A DNA stretch of 64,000 nucleotides, taken from NCBI RefSeq assembly GCF_946887195.1, contig NZ_CAMPKE010000015.1:1-64000 (forward strand), given 5' to 3'. Position numbers and translations under genes: made by a program. Below are positions 19,755 to 27,804 of the stretch, piece by piece. Under the pieces are notes generated by a model, which ran no database searches, was not told the origin of the DNA, and saw only the letters and a list, made by a program, of their open reading frames with translations. Positions within the stretch are counted from its first letter, which is position 1. Each line of letters opens with the position of its first letter. Origin of the DNA: an uncultured Halomonas sp. Lineage in GTDB: Bacteria; Pseudomonadota; Gammaproteobacteria; Pseudomonadales; Halomonadaceae.

Positions 19755-21143
19755 ATGAGTGAAACGCTTGAGCTCGATCAGGAAACCGCGGCGCTGAAAG
19801 TGCCGCCGCATTCGTTGGAAGCCGAGCAGTCGGTATTGGGTGGGCTGATGCTCGACAACAATGCCTGGGACACCGTATCCGAACGGCTGGTCGCCGACGA
19901 TTTCTACCGCTACGAGCATCGCCTGGTATTCAACGCCATGGCGCAACTGGCTGAAAGCGCGCACCCGCTCGATGTGGTGACACTCTCCGAGGCGCTGGAG
20001 AATCGCGATCAGCTCGATACCGTGGGTGGGCTGGCCTACCTCGCCGAGCTGGCGCGCAACACGCCATCGGCCAGTAACATTCGCGCCTATGCCGATATCG
20101 TTCGCGAGCGTGCCACCCTGCGCAAGCTGATCCAGGCCGCCAATCAGATCGCCGAGGGCGCCTTCAGCCCTCAGGGGCGGCCATCCGACGAACTGGTCAA
20201 CGAGGCCGAGCGGCTGGTCTTTCAGATCAGCGAGTCGCGGCCCAAGACCGGCGGGCCGGTCGGCATGAGCCAGTTGCTCTCCAAGGCGGTCGATCGCATC
20301 GACGAACTGTTCAACATGAAGGGCCAGATGACCGGTCTGTCGTCGGGCTTTCGCGATCTCGACGACATGACCTCGGGCCTGCAGCCTTCCGATCTGGTGA
20401 TCATTGCCGGGCGCCCATCGATGGGTAAGACCACCTTCGCCATGAACCTGGTCGAGCATGCGGTGATCTCCAGCGACAAGCCGGTCATGGTATTTTCCAT
20501 GGAGATGCCCGCCGAATCGCTGATGCTGCGCATGCTGTCGTCGCTGGGGCGCATCGACCAGACCCGTGTACGCACCGGCCAGCTCGAGGACGAGGACTGG
20601 CCGCGGCTGACCTCGGCGGTCAATCTGCTCAAGGACAAGCAACTGTTCATCGACGATACCGCCGCGCTGTCGCCGAACGAGATACGCTCACGCATCCGCC
20701 GCGTGGTGCGCGAGAACGGCAACCTGGGCCTGATCATGATCGATTACCTGCAGCTCATGCAGATTCCCGGTTTCTCCGAGAACCGCACCGGGGAGATTTC
20801 CGAGATTTCGCGCTCGCTCAAGGGCCTGGCCAAGGAGTTCGGCTGCCCGGTGGTGGCATTGTCGCAGCTCAACCGCTCGCTGGAGCAGCGCCCCAACAAG
20901 CGCCCGGTGATGTCGGATCTGCGTGAATCCGGGGCCATCGAGCAGGATGCCGACTTGATCGCCTTCGTCTATCGTGACGAGGTCTACAATGCCGATAACC
21001 CCGACAACAAGGGGCTCGCCGAACTGATCATCGGCAAGCAGCGTAACGGCCCCATCGGCACCGTGCACATGGCCTTCATCGGCAAGTACACGCGCTTCGA
21101 GGACCTGGCGCCCGATAGCTATGGTCAGCACTTCGGCGAATGA
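19755..21143 (+). CDS. dnaB: replicative DNA helicase DnaB
   Basis: The hexameric 5'-3' helicase of the replication fork, which recruits primase. It has 462 aa. The N-terminal primase-binding domain includes PPHSLEAEQSVLGGLMLDN. The RecA-like domain has Walker A GRPSMGKTTFAMN, IIMIDYLQLM (Walker B) and LSQLNRSLEQRPNKRPVMSD (H4 region). No intein is present. An independent TAGAAT -10-like element lies about 60 nt upstream. A dnaB position downstream of rplI is common in gammaproteobacteria; here the porin and a repeat element separate them. Confidence 0.97.
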   Translation: MSETLELDQETAALKVPPHSLEAEQSVLGGLMLDNNAWDTVSERLVADDFYRYEHRLVFNAMAQLAESAHPLDVVTLSEALENRDQLDTVGGLAYLAELARNTPSASNIRAYADIVRERATLRKLIQAANQIAEGAFSPQGRPSDELVNEAERLVFQISESRPKTGGPVGMSQLLSKAVDRIDELFNMKGQMTGLSSGFRDLDDMTSGLQPSDLVIIAGRPSMGKTTFAMNLVEHAVISSDKPVMVFSMEMPAESLMLRMLSSLGRIDQTRVRTGQLEDEDWPRLTSAVNLLKDKQLFIDDTAALSPNEIRSRIRRVVRENGNLGLIMIDYLQLMQIPGFSENRTGEISEISRSLKGLAKEFGCPVVALSQLNRSLEQRPNKRPVMSDLRESGAIEQDADLIAFVYRDEVYNADNPDNKGLAELIIGKQRNGPIGTVHMAFIGKYTRFEDLAPDSYGQHFGE

Positions 21144-21170
21144 GCCGGAACCGGAATTATCGGCGGAACG

Positions 21171-21198
21171 TTGAGACTATGCCGGGGCGCCGTATAAT
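21171..21198 (+). promoter_or_regulatory. sigma-70 promoter of the small gene at 21232
   Basis: TTGAGA (21171-21176), 16 nt, TATAAT (21193-21198), a near-consensus promoter 34 nt before the start codon. Confidence 0.75.
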
Positions 21199-21231
21199 GC
21201 CGCCCCTTCAATTGGCGAGAATGGAGGCAGC

Positions 21232-21528
21232 ATGGCGGGCGGATTTCAACGTGGGCGCAATCGCACCCCCAAACTCGAAGCGCGTGGCATCCTGGAGAGC
21301 GTGGAGCGTGAAGGGCCGTTCAAGGAGTGGCTCGGCATGCCGGATCTGTATCGTTATACGCTGATCGTCGACGGTCAGACGTACAGTTACCAGACCGAGG
21401 ACGCCGAATTGCCGGTGGCCACTGGCGATCGCGTGGTGTTTCGCTACAAACAGACCAAGGCGGGCAACTGGGTCGACCGCAACTCTCTCGGTGTGGCCAT
21501 CGATCCCGCCAGCTACCGGCCCGACTGA
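21232..21528 (+). CDS. conserved-looking hypothetical protein (98 aa)
   Basis: I do not recognise this protein. It is soluble and has a basic N-terminus (GGFQRGRNRTPKLEARG). A segment then alternates like beta strands (YRYTLIVDGQTYSYQ, DRVVFRYKQTKAGNWVD), which could form a small OB- or SH3-like barrel; that is inference. Its own strong promoter and a GGAGG ribosome site 5 nt before the ATG, together with high third-position GC, support a real expressed gene. It follows dnaB in the same direction. Confidence 0.75.
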   Translation: MAGGFQRGRNRTPKLEARGILESVEREGPFKEWLGMPDLYRYTLIVDGQTYSYQTEDAELPVATGDRVVFRYKQTKAGNWVDRNSLGVAIDPASYRPD

Positions 21529-21657
21529 TAGTGGGCTGATTCCCTCCAGGGCGAACTCGCCTCAACTGGCGCAGTCATAATGGCGACACATTGCGTGGAT
21601 AGGGTGTGTCATCGGCCTTTGGGTCGATCGTCATTTTCGTCACTCCCGGAGGGAGCC

Positions 21658-21960
21658 ATGGATTACCAGGAACTGAAACGTTATACACAGCGACACGACG
21701 ACTTCGAAATCCGCATCATCAGCCATACCGGCAGCCGCTTCTATCAGGTCGAAATCGAAGACGTGGAGGGCGTGCGCCATCTATTGACCCATCGCGGCAA
21801 GCCGATGCTGTTTCGCTCGCTGGACGACATCTATCTCGAACTCAAGCGTGCCGGCATTCATCGCGCCTATCTGGTTCACTATGTTGCCCACGATGAGGTG
21901 GTCGGTCGTGAAACCCACTACCATGAGCCGCTCGCCTCGCGGATGCCGCTGGTATTCTGA
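21658..21960 (+). CDS. hypothetical protein, DUF6482-like
   Basis: A 100-aa soluble protein (MDYQELKRYTQRHDDFEIRI...) with alternating short strands and helices, conserved in appearance with the DUF6482 group of Halomonas and Pseudomonas; that assignment is from memory and tentative. GGAGGGAG lies immediately before the ATG at 21658; an in-frame ATG 78 nt earlier lacks a ribosome site. It contains FRSLDDIYLELKRAGI and a histidine-rich end (HYVAHDEVVGRETHYHEP) that might bind metal. Function is unknown. Confidence 0.7.
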   Translation: MDYQELKRYTQRHDDFEIRIISHTGSRFYQVEIEDVEGVRHLLTHRGKPMLFRSLDDIYLELKRAGIHRAYLVHYVAHDEVVGRETHYHEPLASRMPLVF

Positions 21961-22026
21961 TAAACCCCGCCAACCACCGCTAGTTGCCGCCTGCCGCTAT
22001 CGAAACGAATCCCGGCAGGCCGGATG

Positions 22027-23628
22027 TCACCTCCCTGCATCTCGTACCTTCGGCGCCTGACGATAGCCATCCAGATGCTCGCCCTGGCCGTAAGCCGGTT
22101 CCCAATCGAGCGTTGCCAGAAAGCGCCGTGCCTGCTCGCGTATGGCCGAGCGTTTGTCGTCGCCCATGCGCCCGAGCGAGGCGTAGATCAGCTTCATGCG
22201 TGGATTGCCCGCGAGCCGCTCGGCGTGCTGCTCGAGAAAATGCCAATAGAGGCTATTGAACGGACAGGCGTTCTCGCCTGTGACCTGCTTGACGTCGTAA
22301 CGACAGTGCCGGCAGTGATCCGACATACGATCGATGTACTTGCCCGACGCGCAGTAGGGCTTCGAGCCGAGCAGGCCGCCATCGGCATGCAGCACCATGC
22401 CCAGTGTATTGGGAAGTTCGACCCACTCGAAGGCATCGATGTAGACCGCCAGATACCAATCGCACAGCGCCTCGGGCTTGACGCCGCAGAGCAGCGCGAA
22501 ATTGCCGGTGACCATCAGGCGCTGGATATGATGCGCATAGGCATTGTCGCGGGTCATTTCGATCGCCCGGCGCAGACAGCGCATCTCGGTCCTGGCATTC
22601 CAGTAGAAAGCCGGTAGGCCACGCTGCGCGGCAAGGCCGTTTTCGCGCTTGTAGGCCGGCATTTTCAGCCAGTAGATGCCGCGTACGTATTCGCGCCAGC
22701 CGAGTATCTGACGAATGAAGCCTTCCACCGCATTGAGCGGTGCCTGATCGCGGTAATAGGCCGCTTCGGCGGCTTCACAAACCTCGCGTGGCGTCAGCAG
22801 GCCGATATTCAGCGCCGCCGACAGCCGTGAATGGTAAAGGTAGGGTGCCGTGTCGCTGATCGCATCCTGGAAGGTGCCGAAGTTGGGCAGCGCCTGATCG
22901 ATGAAGTGTCGCAAATCCGCGAGTGCCTGGCGGCGCGTGACTGGCCAATTGAAATCGTCGAGTTCGCCGAAATGTTCGGAGAAATGCGCATCGACCAATA
23001 CCAGCACTTCCCGGGTCGTCTCATCGTGGCGATGCCGGGGCGGCGTGAGAAAATCGAGATCATTGCGAATCGGCTTGCGGTTGTCATGATCGAGGTTCCA
23101 CTGGCCGCCAGCCGGTTCGTCGCCCTCCATCAGCAACCCGGTGCGCCGACGCATCCAGCGGTAGAAATTCTCCATGCGCCACAGTTTGCGACCTTCGGCC
23201 CAGGTAGCGAAGTCGTCGAGCGTACAAAGGAAACGGTCGTCCTCCACGAGCCGCCAGCGCGGTGAATGGCATGCCGCCTGGCGCTGCTGGATGCGCTCGA
23301 ACAACCGCCACTCGCCGGGGCGCACCACACGTATTTCAGCGCAGCCATAGAGTGCGGCCAGGCGCTCGGCCTCGTCGACAAGTTTTTGGCAGTTGGTGTC
23401 GTCATCGAGCGCGCTGTAGTGAACCTGGCGCCCGTCATCGCGCAACGCTTGGGCGAAGTGGCGCATGGCGGCGAAAATCAGCGCGATCTTCTGCGGATGA
23501 TGGGGTACGTAGCGTCCCTCGCCCGCTACCTCGCACAGGGCGATCACGGCATCGTCCGGGCAGTCCTGCAGTGTCGCCAATTCATTGCTGAGTTGATCGC
23601 CCAATATCAAGATCAATGGCTTGGACAT
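22027..23628 (-). CDS. photolyase/cryptochrome-related FeS flavoprotein (PhrB/CryB type)
   Basis: A 533-aa deoxyribodipyrimidine photolyase-related protein. The family binds FAD and a C-terminal 4Fe-4S cluster, and characterised members are (6-4) photolyases or light-sensing cryptochromes. The N-terminus ILILGDQLSNELATLQ is the antenna domain. The FAD region has GWREYVRGIYW, and cysteines for the cluster lie in YCASGKY, HCRHC and ENACPFNSLYW. A TATAAT -10 on the minus strand (23647-23642) leaves only a very short leader before the ATG. It is divergent from hemH. Whether it repairs DNA or signals light cannot be decided from sequence alone. Confidence 0.88.
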   Translation of the reverse strand: MSKPLILILGDQLSNELATLQDCPDDAVIALCEVAGEGRYVPHHPQKIALIFAAMRHFAQALRDDGRQVHYSALDDDTNCQKLVDEAERLAALYGCAEIRVVRPGEWRLFERIQQRQAACHSPRWRLVEDDRFLCTLDDFATWAEGRKLWRMENFYRWMRRRTGLLMEGDEPAGGQWNLDHDNRKPIRNDLDFLTPPRHRHDETTREVLVLVDAHFSEHFGELDDFNWPVTRRQALADLRHFIDQALPNFGTFQDAISDTAPYLYHSRLSAALNIGLLTPREVCEAAEAAYYRDQAPLNAVEGFIRQILGWREYVRGIYWLKMPAYKRENGLAAQRGLPAFYWNARTEMRCLRRAIEMTRDNAYAHHIQRLMVTGNFALLCGVKPEALCDWYLAVYIDAFEWVELPNTLGMVLHADGGLLGSKPYCASGKYIDRMSDHCRHCRYDVKQVTGENACPFNSLYWHFLEQHAERLAGNPRMKLIYASLGRMGDDKRSAIREQARRFLATLDWEPAYGQGEHLDGYRQAPKVRDAGR

Positions 23629-23738
23629 GGTTTCACCAAAAATTATACAAATCCTTGCGATAGTATCACTTGATTCCCCGCTGGCGAGGCGGGGTTGTTA
23701 CAATCGCCATTGATCATAGCCTAGCCAAGGAGAGTCTC

Positions 23739-24728
23739 ATGTCGGCCGCCCGATTCGGCGTAATGTTGGCCAATCTCGGCACCCCGGACGCCCCGACGCC
23801 TGCGGCGGTGCGCCGCTACCTGGCGGAGTTCCTTTGGGATGAGCGGGTGATCGACGTTTCACGTCCGCTTTGGTGGCTGATTCTGCATGGGGTGATCCTG
23901 CGTATTCGTCCCGGCAAGGTCGCCAAGGCCTATGCCTCGGTGTGGCAAGAGGGTGGCTCGCCCTTGCTGGTGATCGGGCGGCGCCAGGAGCGCGCACTAA
24001 GGGCACGCCTGGCCGAGCGCCTCGGTGAGGAGATCCCGGTGGAGCTGGCGATGACCTACGGTACGCCGAGTATCGAACAGGCCGGCCTGCGGCTGCGCGA
24101 TGCCGGTGTCGAGCGGATTCTGGTATTGCCGATGTATCCGCAGTTCTCGCGCTCGACCACGGCGGCGGTCTTCGATCGCCTGGCCAAGGCGCTAAAATAC
24201 TGCCCGCACCTGCCCGAGCTGCGCTTCGTGCGCGACTATCACGACCATCCGGCTTATATCGGTGCGCTGGCCGAAAGCGTGCGCGAGCACTGGCGGCGCA
24301 ACGACGGCGCGCGTGGCAGGCTGCTGCTCTCCTATCATGGCATCCCCAAGCGCTACGCGCTGGCGGGGGATCCCTACCCGACGCACTGCGAAACCACCAG
24401 CCGGCTGGTGGCCGAAGCGCTCGAGCTGGGCGAGGATGACTGGCAAATGACCTATCAATCGCGCTTTGGCCGCGAGGAGTGGCTAAAGCCCTACACCGAT
24501 CATACGCTCAAGGCCTGGGGCAAGCAGGGCGTCGAACACGTCGATGTGATCAGCCCGGCATTCGCCGCCGATTGCCTGGAAACGCTGGAAGAGCTCGAAG
24601 TGGAGAACCGCGAGTATTTCATGCAGGCCGGCGGCAAGACCTATCGCTACATTCCCGCTTTGAACGACCGCGACGAGCATATCGAGCTATTTGCGCAGTT
24701 GGTCGAGCAGCATACCCGTGGCTGGTAG
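23739..24728 (+). CDS. hemH: ferrochelatase
   Basis: The last step of haem synthesis: inserts Fe2+ into protoporphyrin IX. It has 329 aa. Hallmarks are GVMLANLGTPDAPTPAAVRRYL near the start, the catalytic histidine in LLSYHGIPKRYAL and the glutamate in FAADCLETLEELE. The ATG at 23739 follows AAGGAG; an in-frame upstream start lies in the promoter region and has no ribosome site. It is convergent with the Mrp operon, with only 12 nt between the stop codons. Confidence 0.95.
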   Translation: MSAARFGVMLANLGTPDAPTPAAVRRYLAEFLWDERVIDVSRPLWWLILHGVILRIRPGKVAKAYASVWQEGGSPLLVIGRRQERALRARLAERLGEEIPVELAMTYGTPSIEQAGLRLRDAGVERILVLPMYPQFSRSTTAAVFDRLAKALKYCPHLPELRFVRDYHDHPAYIGALAESVREHWRRNDGARGRLLLSYHGIPKRYALAGDPYPTHCETTSRLVAEALELGEDDWQMTYQSRFGREEWLKPYTDHTLKAWGKQGVEHVDVISPAFAADCLETLEELEVENREYFMQAGGKTYRYIPALNDRDEHIELFAQLVEQHTRGW

Positions 24729-24740
24729 CGGGGCGGGCGC

Positions 24741-25127
24741 TCAGGAGTTGCCTTCGCTGGCCGGCTTCTCGTCTTCTTCATCGTCCTTGAGCTCTTCGAT
24801 GTCGTCGTAGGTGCGAGGATCGCGGGCCAGCTTGTAATGCAGTCCGCTCTTCGCCAACAGATGAGCGGAGACCGGGGCGGTGATGAACAGGAAGATGGTG
24901 ATCAGCATCTCCTGAAGACTGATGCCGTCGCCGACCAGGCTAAAGTAGCTCATCGAGGCGATCAGGACGCAACCCACGCCTAGGGTCGACGTCTTCGATG
25001 GGCCGTGCAGCCGCATGAAGAAATCCTTGAGGCGCGCCAGCCCCAGCGAGCCGATGAAAGCGAAGAGGCCACCGGCGATCAGAAAAAAGGCGATCACGCC
25101 CTCCATTACCGTGTAGAAGCCAATCAT
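24741..25127 (-). CDS. mnhG: Na+/H+ antiporter subunit G (MrpG/MnhG)
   Basis: A 128-aa membrane subunit of the multisubunit Mrp monovalent cation/proton antiporter. Three transmembrane segments and the family segment FFMRLHGPSKTSTLGVGCVL are visible. The C-terminal tail is charged and acidic (DDIEELKDDEEDEKP). It is the last gene of the six-gene operon, 10 nt after subunit F. Confidence 0.92.
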   Translation of the reverse strand: MIGFYTVMEGVIAFFLIAGGLFAFIGSLGLARLKDFFMRLHGPSKTSTLGVGCVLIASMSYFSLVGDGISLQEMLITIFLFITAPVSAHLLAKSGLHYKLARDPRTYDDIEELKDDEEDEKPASEGNS

Positions 25128-25137
25128 GCTAATTCCT

Positions 25138-25407
25138 TCATTCGATGATGTCGCCGCGTAACAGGTACTTGCAGATCGCGACGGTACTGATGAACCCGAG
25201 CATGGCGATCAGTAGCGCCGCTTCAAAATAGGTTTTGGTATTCAGCCAGATACCGAACAGAATGATCAAAGCAATGGAGTTCACATACATGGTGTCCAGC
25301 GCCAGGATGCGGTCGGGCAGGCTGGGGCCGATGACCGCGCGATAGAGATTGAGCAGTATCGAGGCGCTGAACAGTATCAGGCTGATCCAGAGTGCGGTAT
25401 CTAGCAT
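25138..25407 (-). CDS. mnhF: Na+/H+ antiporter subunit F (MrpF/MnhF)
   Basis: An 89-aa, three-helix subunit. The segment RAVIGPSLPDRILALDTM is the family hallmark with the conserved proline and aspartate. Its start overlaps the end of subunit E by 7 nt, implying coupled translation. Confidence 0.93.
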   Translation of the reverse strand: MLDTALWISLILFSASILLNLYRAVIGPSLPDRILALDTMYVNSIALIILFGIWLNTKTYFEAALLIAMLGFISTVAICKYLLRGDIIE

Positions 25408-25898
25408 CCGAAGATCTCCTTGAGCGGACGCTCATAGCGCTCGCGTATCTGCGCGATCATCTGCTCTCGATCGTCCACATCCAGCGTATGGATGACCAGG
25501 ATGCGGCGGTCCATGCGCAGGTTGGCCGATACCGTCCCCGGCGTCAGGGTGATCGTGCTGGCCAGCACGGTAATGGGAAACGCCTCGGTCAGCTCGAGTG
25601 GATATTCGACGAAGGCGGGGCTCATGCGTCCACGCGGATCGAGAATTAACTTCGAGACTTGCAGGTTGGCGACGACAATGTCGCCGAGCACGCGAAAGAT
25701 ATAGCGCACCAGCAACCAGGGGCGCTTGAGCATGGGCTGGCGCTCCCAGAAGGGGTGAGCGATCAACGCAATGACGATGCCCAGAAAGCCGCCCAGCAGA
25801 ATATGCCCCAAGGCCACGCTCTGCTGCAGCAGTAGCCACATCACCAGCAGCAGAATCGACAGCAGCGGCATGGGCAGCCAACGTTGTGCGGGAATCAT
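25401..25898 (-). CDS. mnhE: Na+/H+ antiporter subunit E (MrpE/MnhE)
   Basis: A 165-aa subunit: two N-terminal transmembrane helices, then a cytoplasmic part with ASTITLTPGTVS and the C-terminal VDDREQMIAQIRERYERP, as in MrpE. It overlaps subunit D by 4 nt (ATGA). Confidence 0.92.
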   Translation of the reverse strand: MIPAQRWLPMPLLSILLLVMWLLLQQSVALGHILLGGFLGIVIALIAHPFWERQPMLKRPWLLVRYIFRVLGDIVVANLQVSKLILDPRGRMSPAFVEYPLELTEAFPITVLASTITLTPGTVSANLRMDRRILVIHTLDVDDREQMIAQIRERYERPLKEIFGC

Positions 25899-27457
25899 GA
25901 GCCCTCTCCCATCGAATCGCGTTCGAGAATGGCTTGGATATACGCCTCATGGTCGGCCAACTGCTCGGCCGTGGCATGGGTGAATTCGGTCAGCGGACCG
26001 GCGAACAGGGACAGCAGCGGCGAGGCGCCAAGCAGTACCACCAAGCCGGCGACATGAAGTGGCCCCGCCGTTCTTTCGTCTCTATCGGCTTTATCCCCTT
26101 TCTCGCCCTTGTCGCTTTTCTCCCCGCTCCGCTCGCCACTCGAGACGCGCCAGAAAATCGTCGAGCCGGTACGCGACAGGGCCACGATGGCCGCCAGGCT
26201 GCTGATCAGCAGAATCGGCCACAGCCACGGCTGCTGAGCGGGCGAGGCCGACTGCAGCAACAAGGCCTTGCCGATGGCACCCGAGAAGGGCGGCACGCCG
26301 GCCACTGTCATCGCCGCGAGCAGGAACAGCGCACCCAGTAGCGCGACTTGATGGACCGCACGACCGCGCACGATGCGCACGCCCACCTTGCCGCGCTGGA
26401 TGGAAATGATCTCTGCCAGCAGGAACAGGCCGCCGGTGACCAGCGTGGTATGCATCAAATAGTAGAGCAGCGCGCCGTTGGCCTCGATGCTATTCATGCC
26501 CACTCCGGCGAGCAGGGTGCCTACCGAGATGACGATCAAATACGCGACCTGGGTGCGCAGATCGCGGGCCGACAGCACGCCCACGCCACCCAGTGCCAAC
26601 GTGGCCAGTGCCAACCACCAGGTCCAGGGCTGTGCCAAATCGGCAAGCGGCCCGGCCTGAGGGCCGAAAATCAGCGTGAACACCCGGATGATCGAGTAGA
26701 CGCCGACCTTGGTCATGATCGCGAAGAGCGCCGCCACCGGAGCCGGCGCCGCCGTATAGGCCCGAGGGAGCCAGAAATACAGCGGCAGCATCGCCGCCTT
26801 GAGGGCGAAGACGACCAGCAGCAGCAAGGCGCCGGCTTCGACCAGCACGCGGCGGTCGGCATCGAGCTGGGCCACCCTTGCCGCCATATCGGCCATGTTG
26901 AGGGTGCCGAGCGCGCCGTAGAGAACGCCGACACCGATCAGAAAGAGCGCCGAGCCGGCCAGATTGAGAACCACGTAATGAAAGCAGGAGTGAATGCGCG
27001 CCTTGCCTCCGCCATGCATCAGCAGCGAATACGAGGCGATCAGCAGCACCTCGAAGAACACGAACAGGTTGAACAGATCGCCGGTGAGGAACGCGCCATT
27101 GATGCCCACCAGCTGCAGCTGGAACAGCCCCTGGAAGTTCGAGCCTTCCTCATCGTCGCCGGCGCTGGCGAACAGCAGGCTGCCGAGTGCCAGTATCGAT
27201 GTCAGCATGACCATCATCGCCGAAAGGCGATCGAGCACCAGGATGATGCCGAATGGCGGCTGCCAGTCGCCCAGCGCATAGTAGCGGATGGTGTCGTCGG
27301 TGCTCTGCAGGACCAGCATGGCGCTGACGATTACCAGTAGCGCGGATGCCGTCAAGCCGACGATGCGTCGAGGCGTTGCCGAGCCATCGCGGTTGAACAG
27401 CAGCGCCAATCCGGCGAACAGCGGTATCAGGATCGGCAGGATGATCAGATGATTCAT
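25895..27457 (-). CDS. mnhD: Na+/H+ antiporter subunit D (MrpD/MnhD)
   Basis: A 520-aa ND2/ND4/ND5-like proton-translocating subunit with about 14 transmembrane segments. Conserved features are the glutamate in FVFFEVLLIASYSLL, KAAMLPLYFWLPRAYTAAPAPVAALF and MTKVGVYSIIRV. A hydrophilic lysine/glutamate-rich stretch (SGERSGEKSDKGEKGDKADR) near the C-terminus is a local oddity, probably a cytoplasmic loop. It starts on the stop codon of subunit C (TGATG). Confidence 0.93.
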   Translation of the reverse strand: MNHLIILPILIPLFAGLALLFNRDGSATPRRIVGLTASALLVIVSAMLVLQSTDDTIRYYALGDWQPPFGIILVLDRLSAMMVMLTSILALGSLLFASAGDDEEGSNFQGLFQLQLVGINGAFLTGDLFNLFVFFEVLLIASYSLLMHGGGKARIHSCFHYVVLNLAGSALFLIGVGVLYGALGTLNMADMAARVAQLDADRRVLVEAGALLLLVVFALKAAMLPLYFWLPRAYTAAPAPVAALFAIMTKVGVYSIIRVFTLIFGPQAGPLADLAQPWTWWLALATLALGGVGVLSARDLRTQVAYLIVISVGTLLAGVGMNSIEANGALLYYLMHTTLVTGGLFLLAEIISIQRGKVGVRIVRGRAVHQVALLGALFLLAAMTVAGVPPFSGAIGKALLLQSASPAQQPWLWPILLISSLAAIVALSRTGSTIFWRVSSGERSGEKSDKGEKGDKADRDERTAGPLHVAGLVVLLGASPLLSLFAGPLTEFTHATAEQLADHEAYIQAILERDSMGEGS

Positions 27458-27804
27458 CAGCTGCGCTCCTCCCGCGACTCGTCCACCCGGTTGCCGTTGA
27501 CATGATCGCTACCCAGATCGGCGCGGGCACGCATGGCCAGGATGACCGAGAACGCGGTCATCGCGAAGCCGATGACGATCGCGGTGAGTACCAATGCCTG
27601 AGGCAGCGGATCGGTATAGTCGCCGCTGCCATCGATCACCGCGGCGGCACCGGTCCTCAATCCTCCCATCGAGAACAGAAACAGATTGACCGCATAGGAG
27701 AGCAGGGTCAGCCCGACCACCACCGGGAAGGTGCGGCCGCGCAGGGCCAGGAAGAGCCCGCTGGCGGCGAGCACGCCGGTGGTCATTGCGTAGAGCGCTT
27801 CCAT
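27457..27804 (-). CDS. mnhC: Na+/H+ antiporter subunit C (MrpC/MnhC)
   Basis: A 115-aa NuoK-like three-helix subunit (FPVVVGLTLLSYAVNLFLFS, DPLPQALVLTAIVIGFAMTA). The frame is open upstream inside the A subunit, but the ATG at 27804 shares its first base with the A stop (TGATG) and gives the normal family length. Confidence 0.93.
   Translation of the reverse strand: MEALYAMTTGVLAASGLFLALRGRTFPVVVGLTLLSYAVNLFLFSMGGLRTGAAAVIDGSGDYTDPLPQALVLTAIVIGFAMTAFSVILAMRARADLGSDHVNGNRVDESREERS

Noticed and set aside
26348..27340. A 330-codon plus-strand open frame opposite mnhD
   Set aside because: Glutamine/histidine/arginine-rich translation, typical of the complement of a membrane-protein gene; no start signal.
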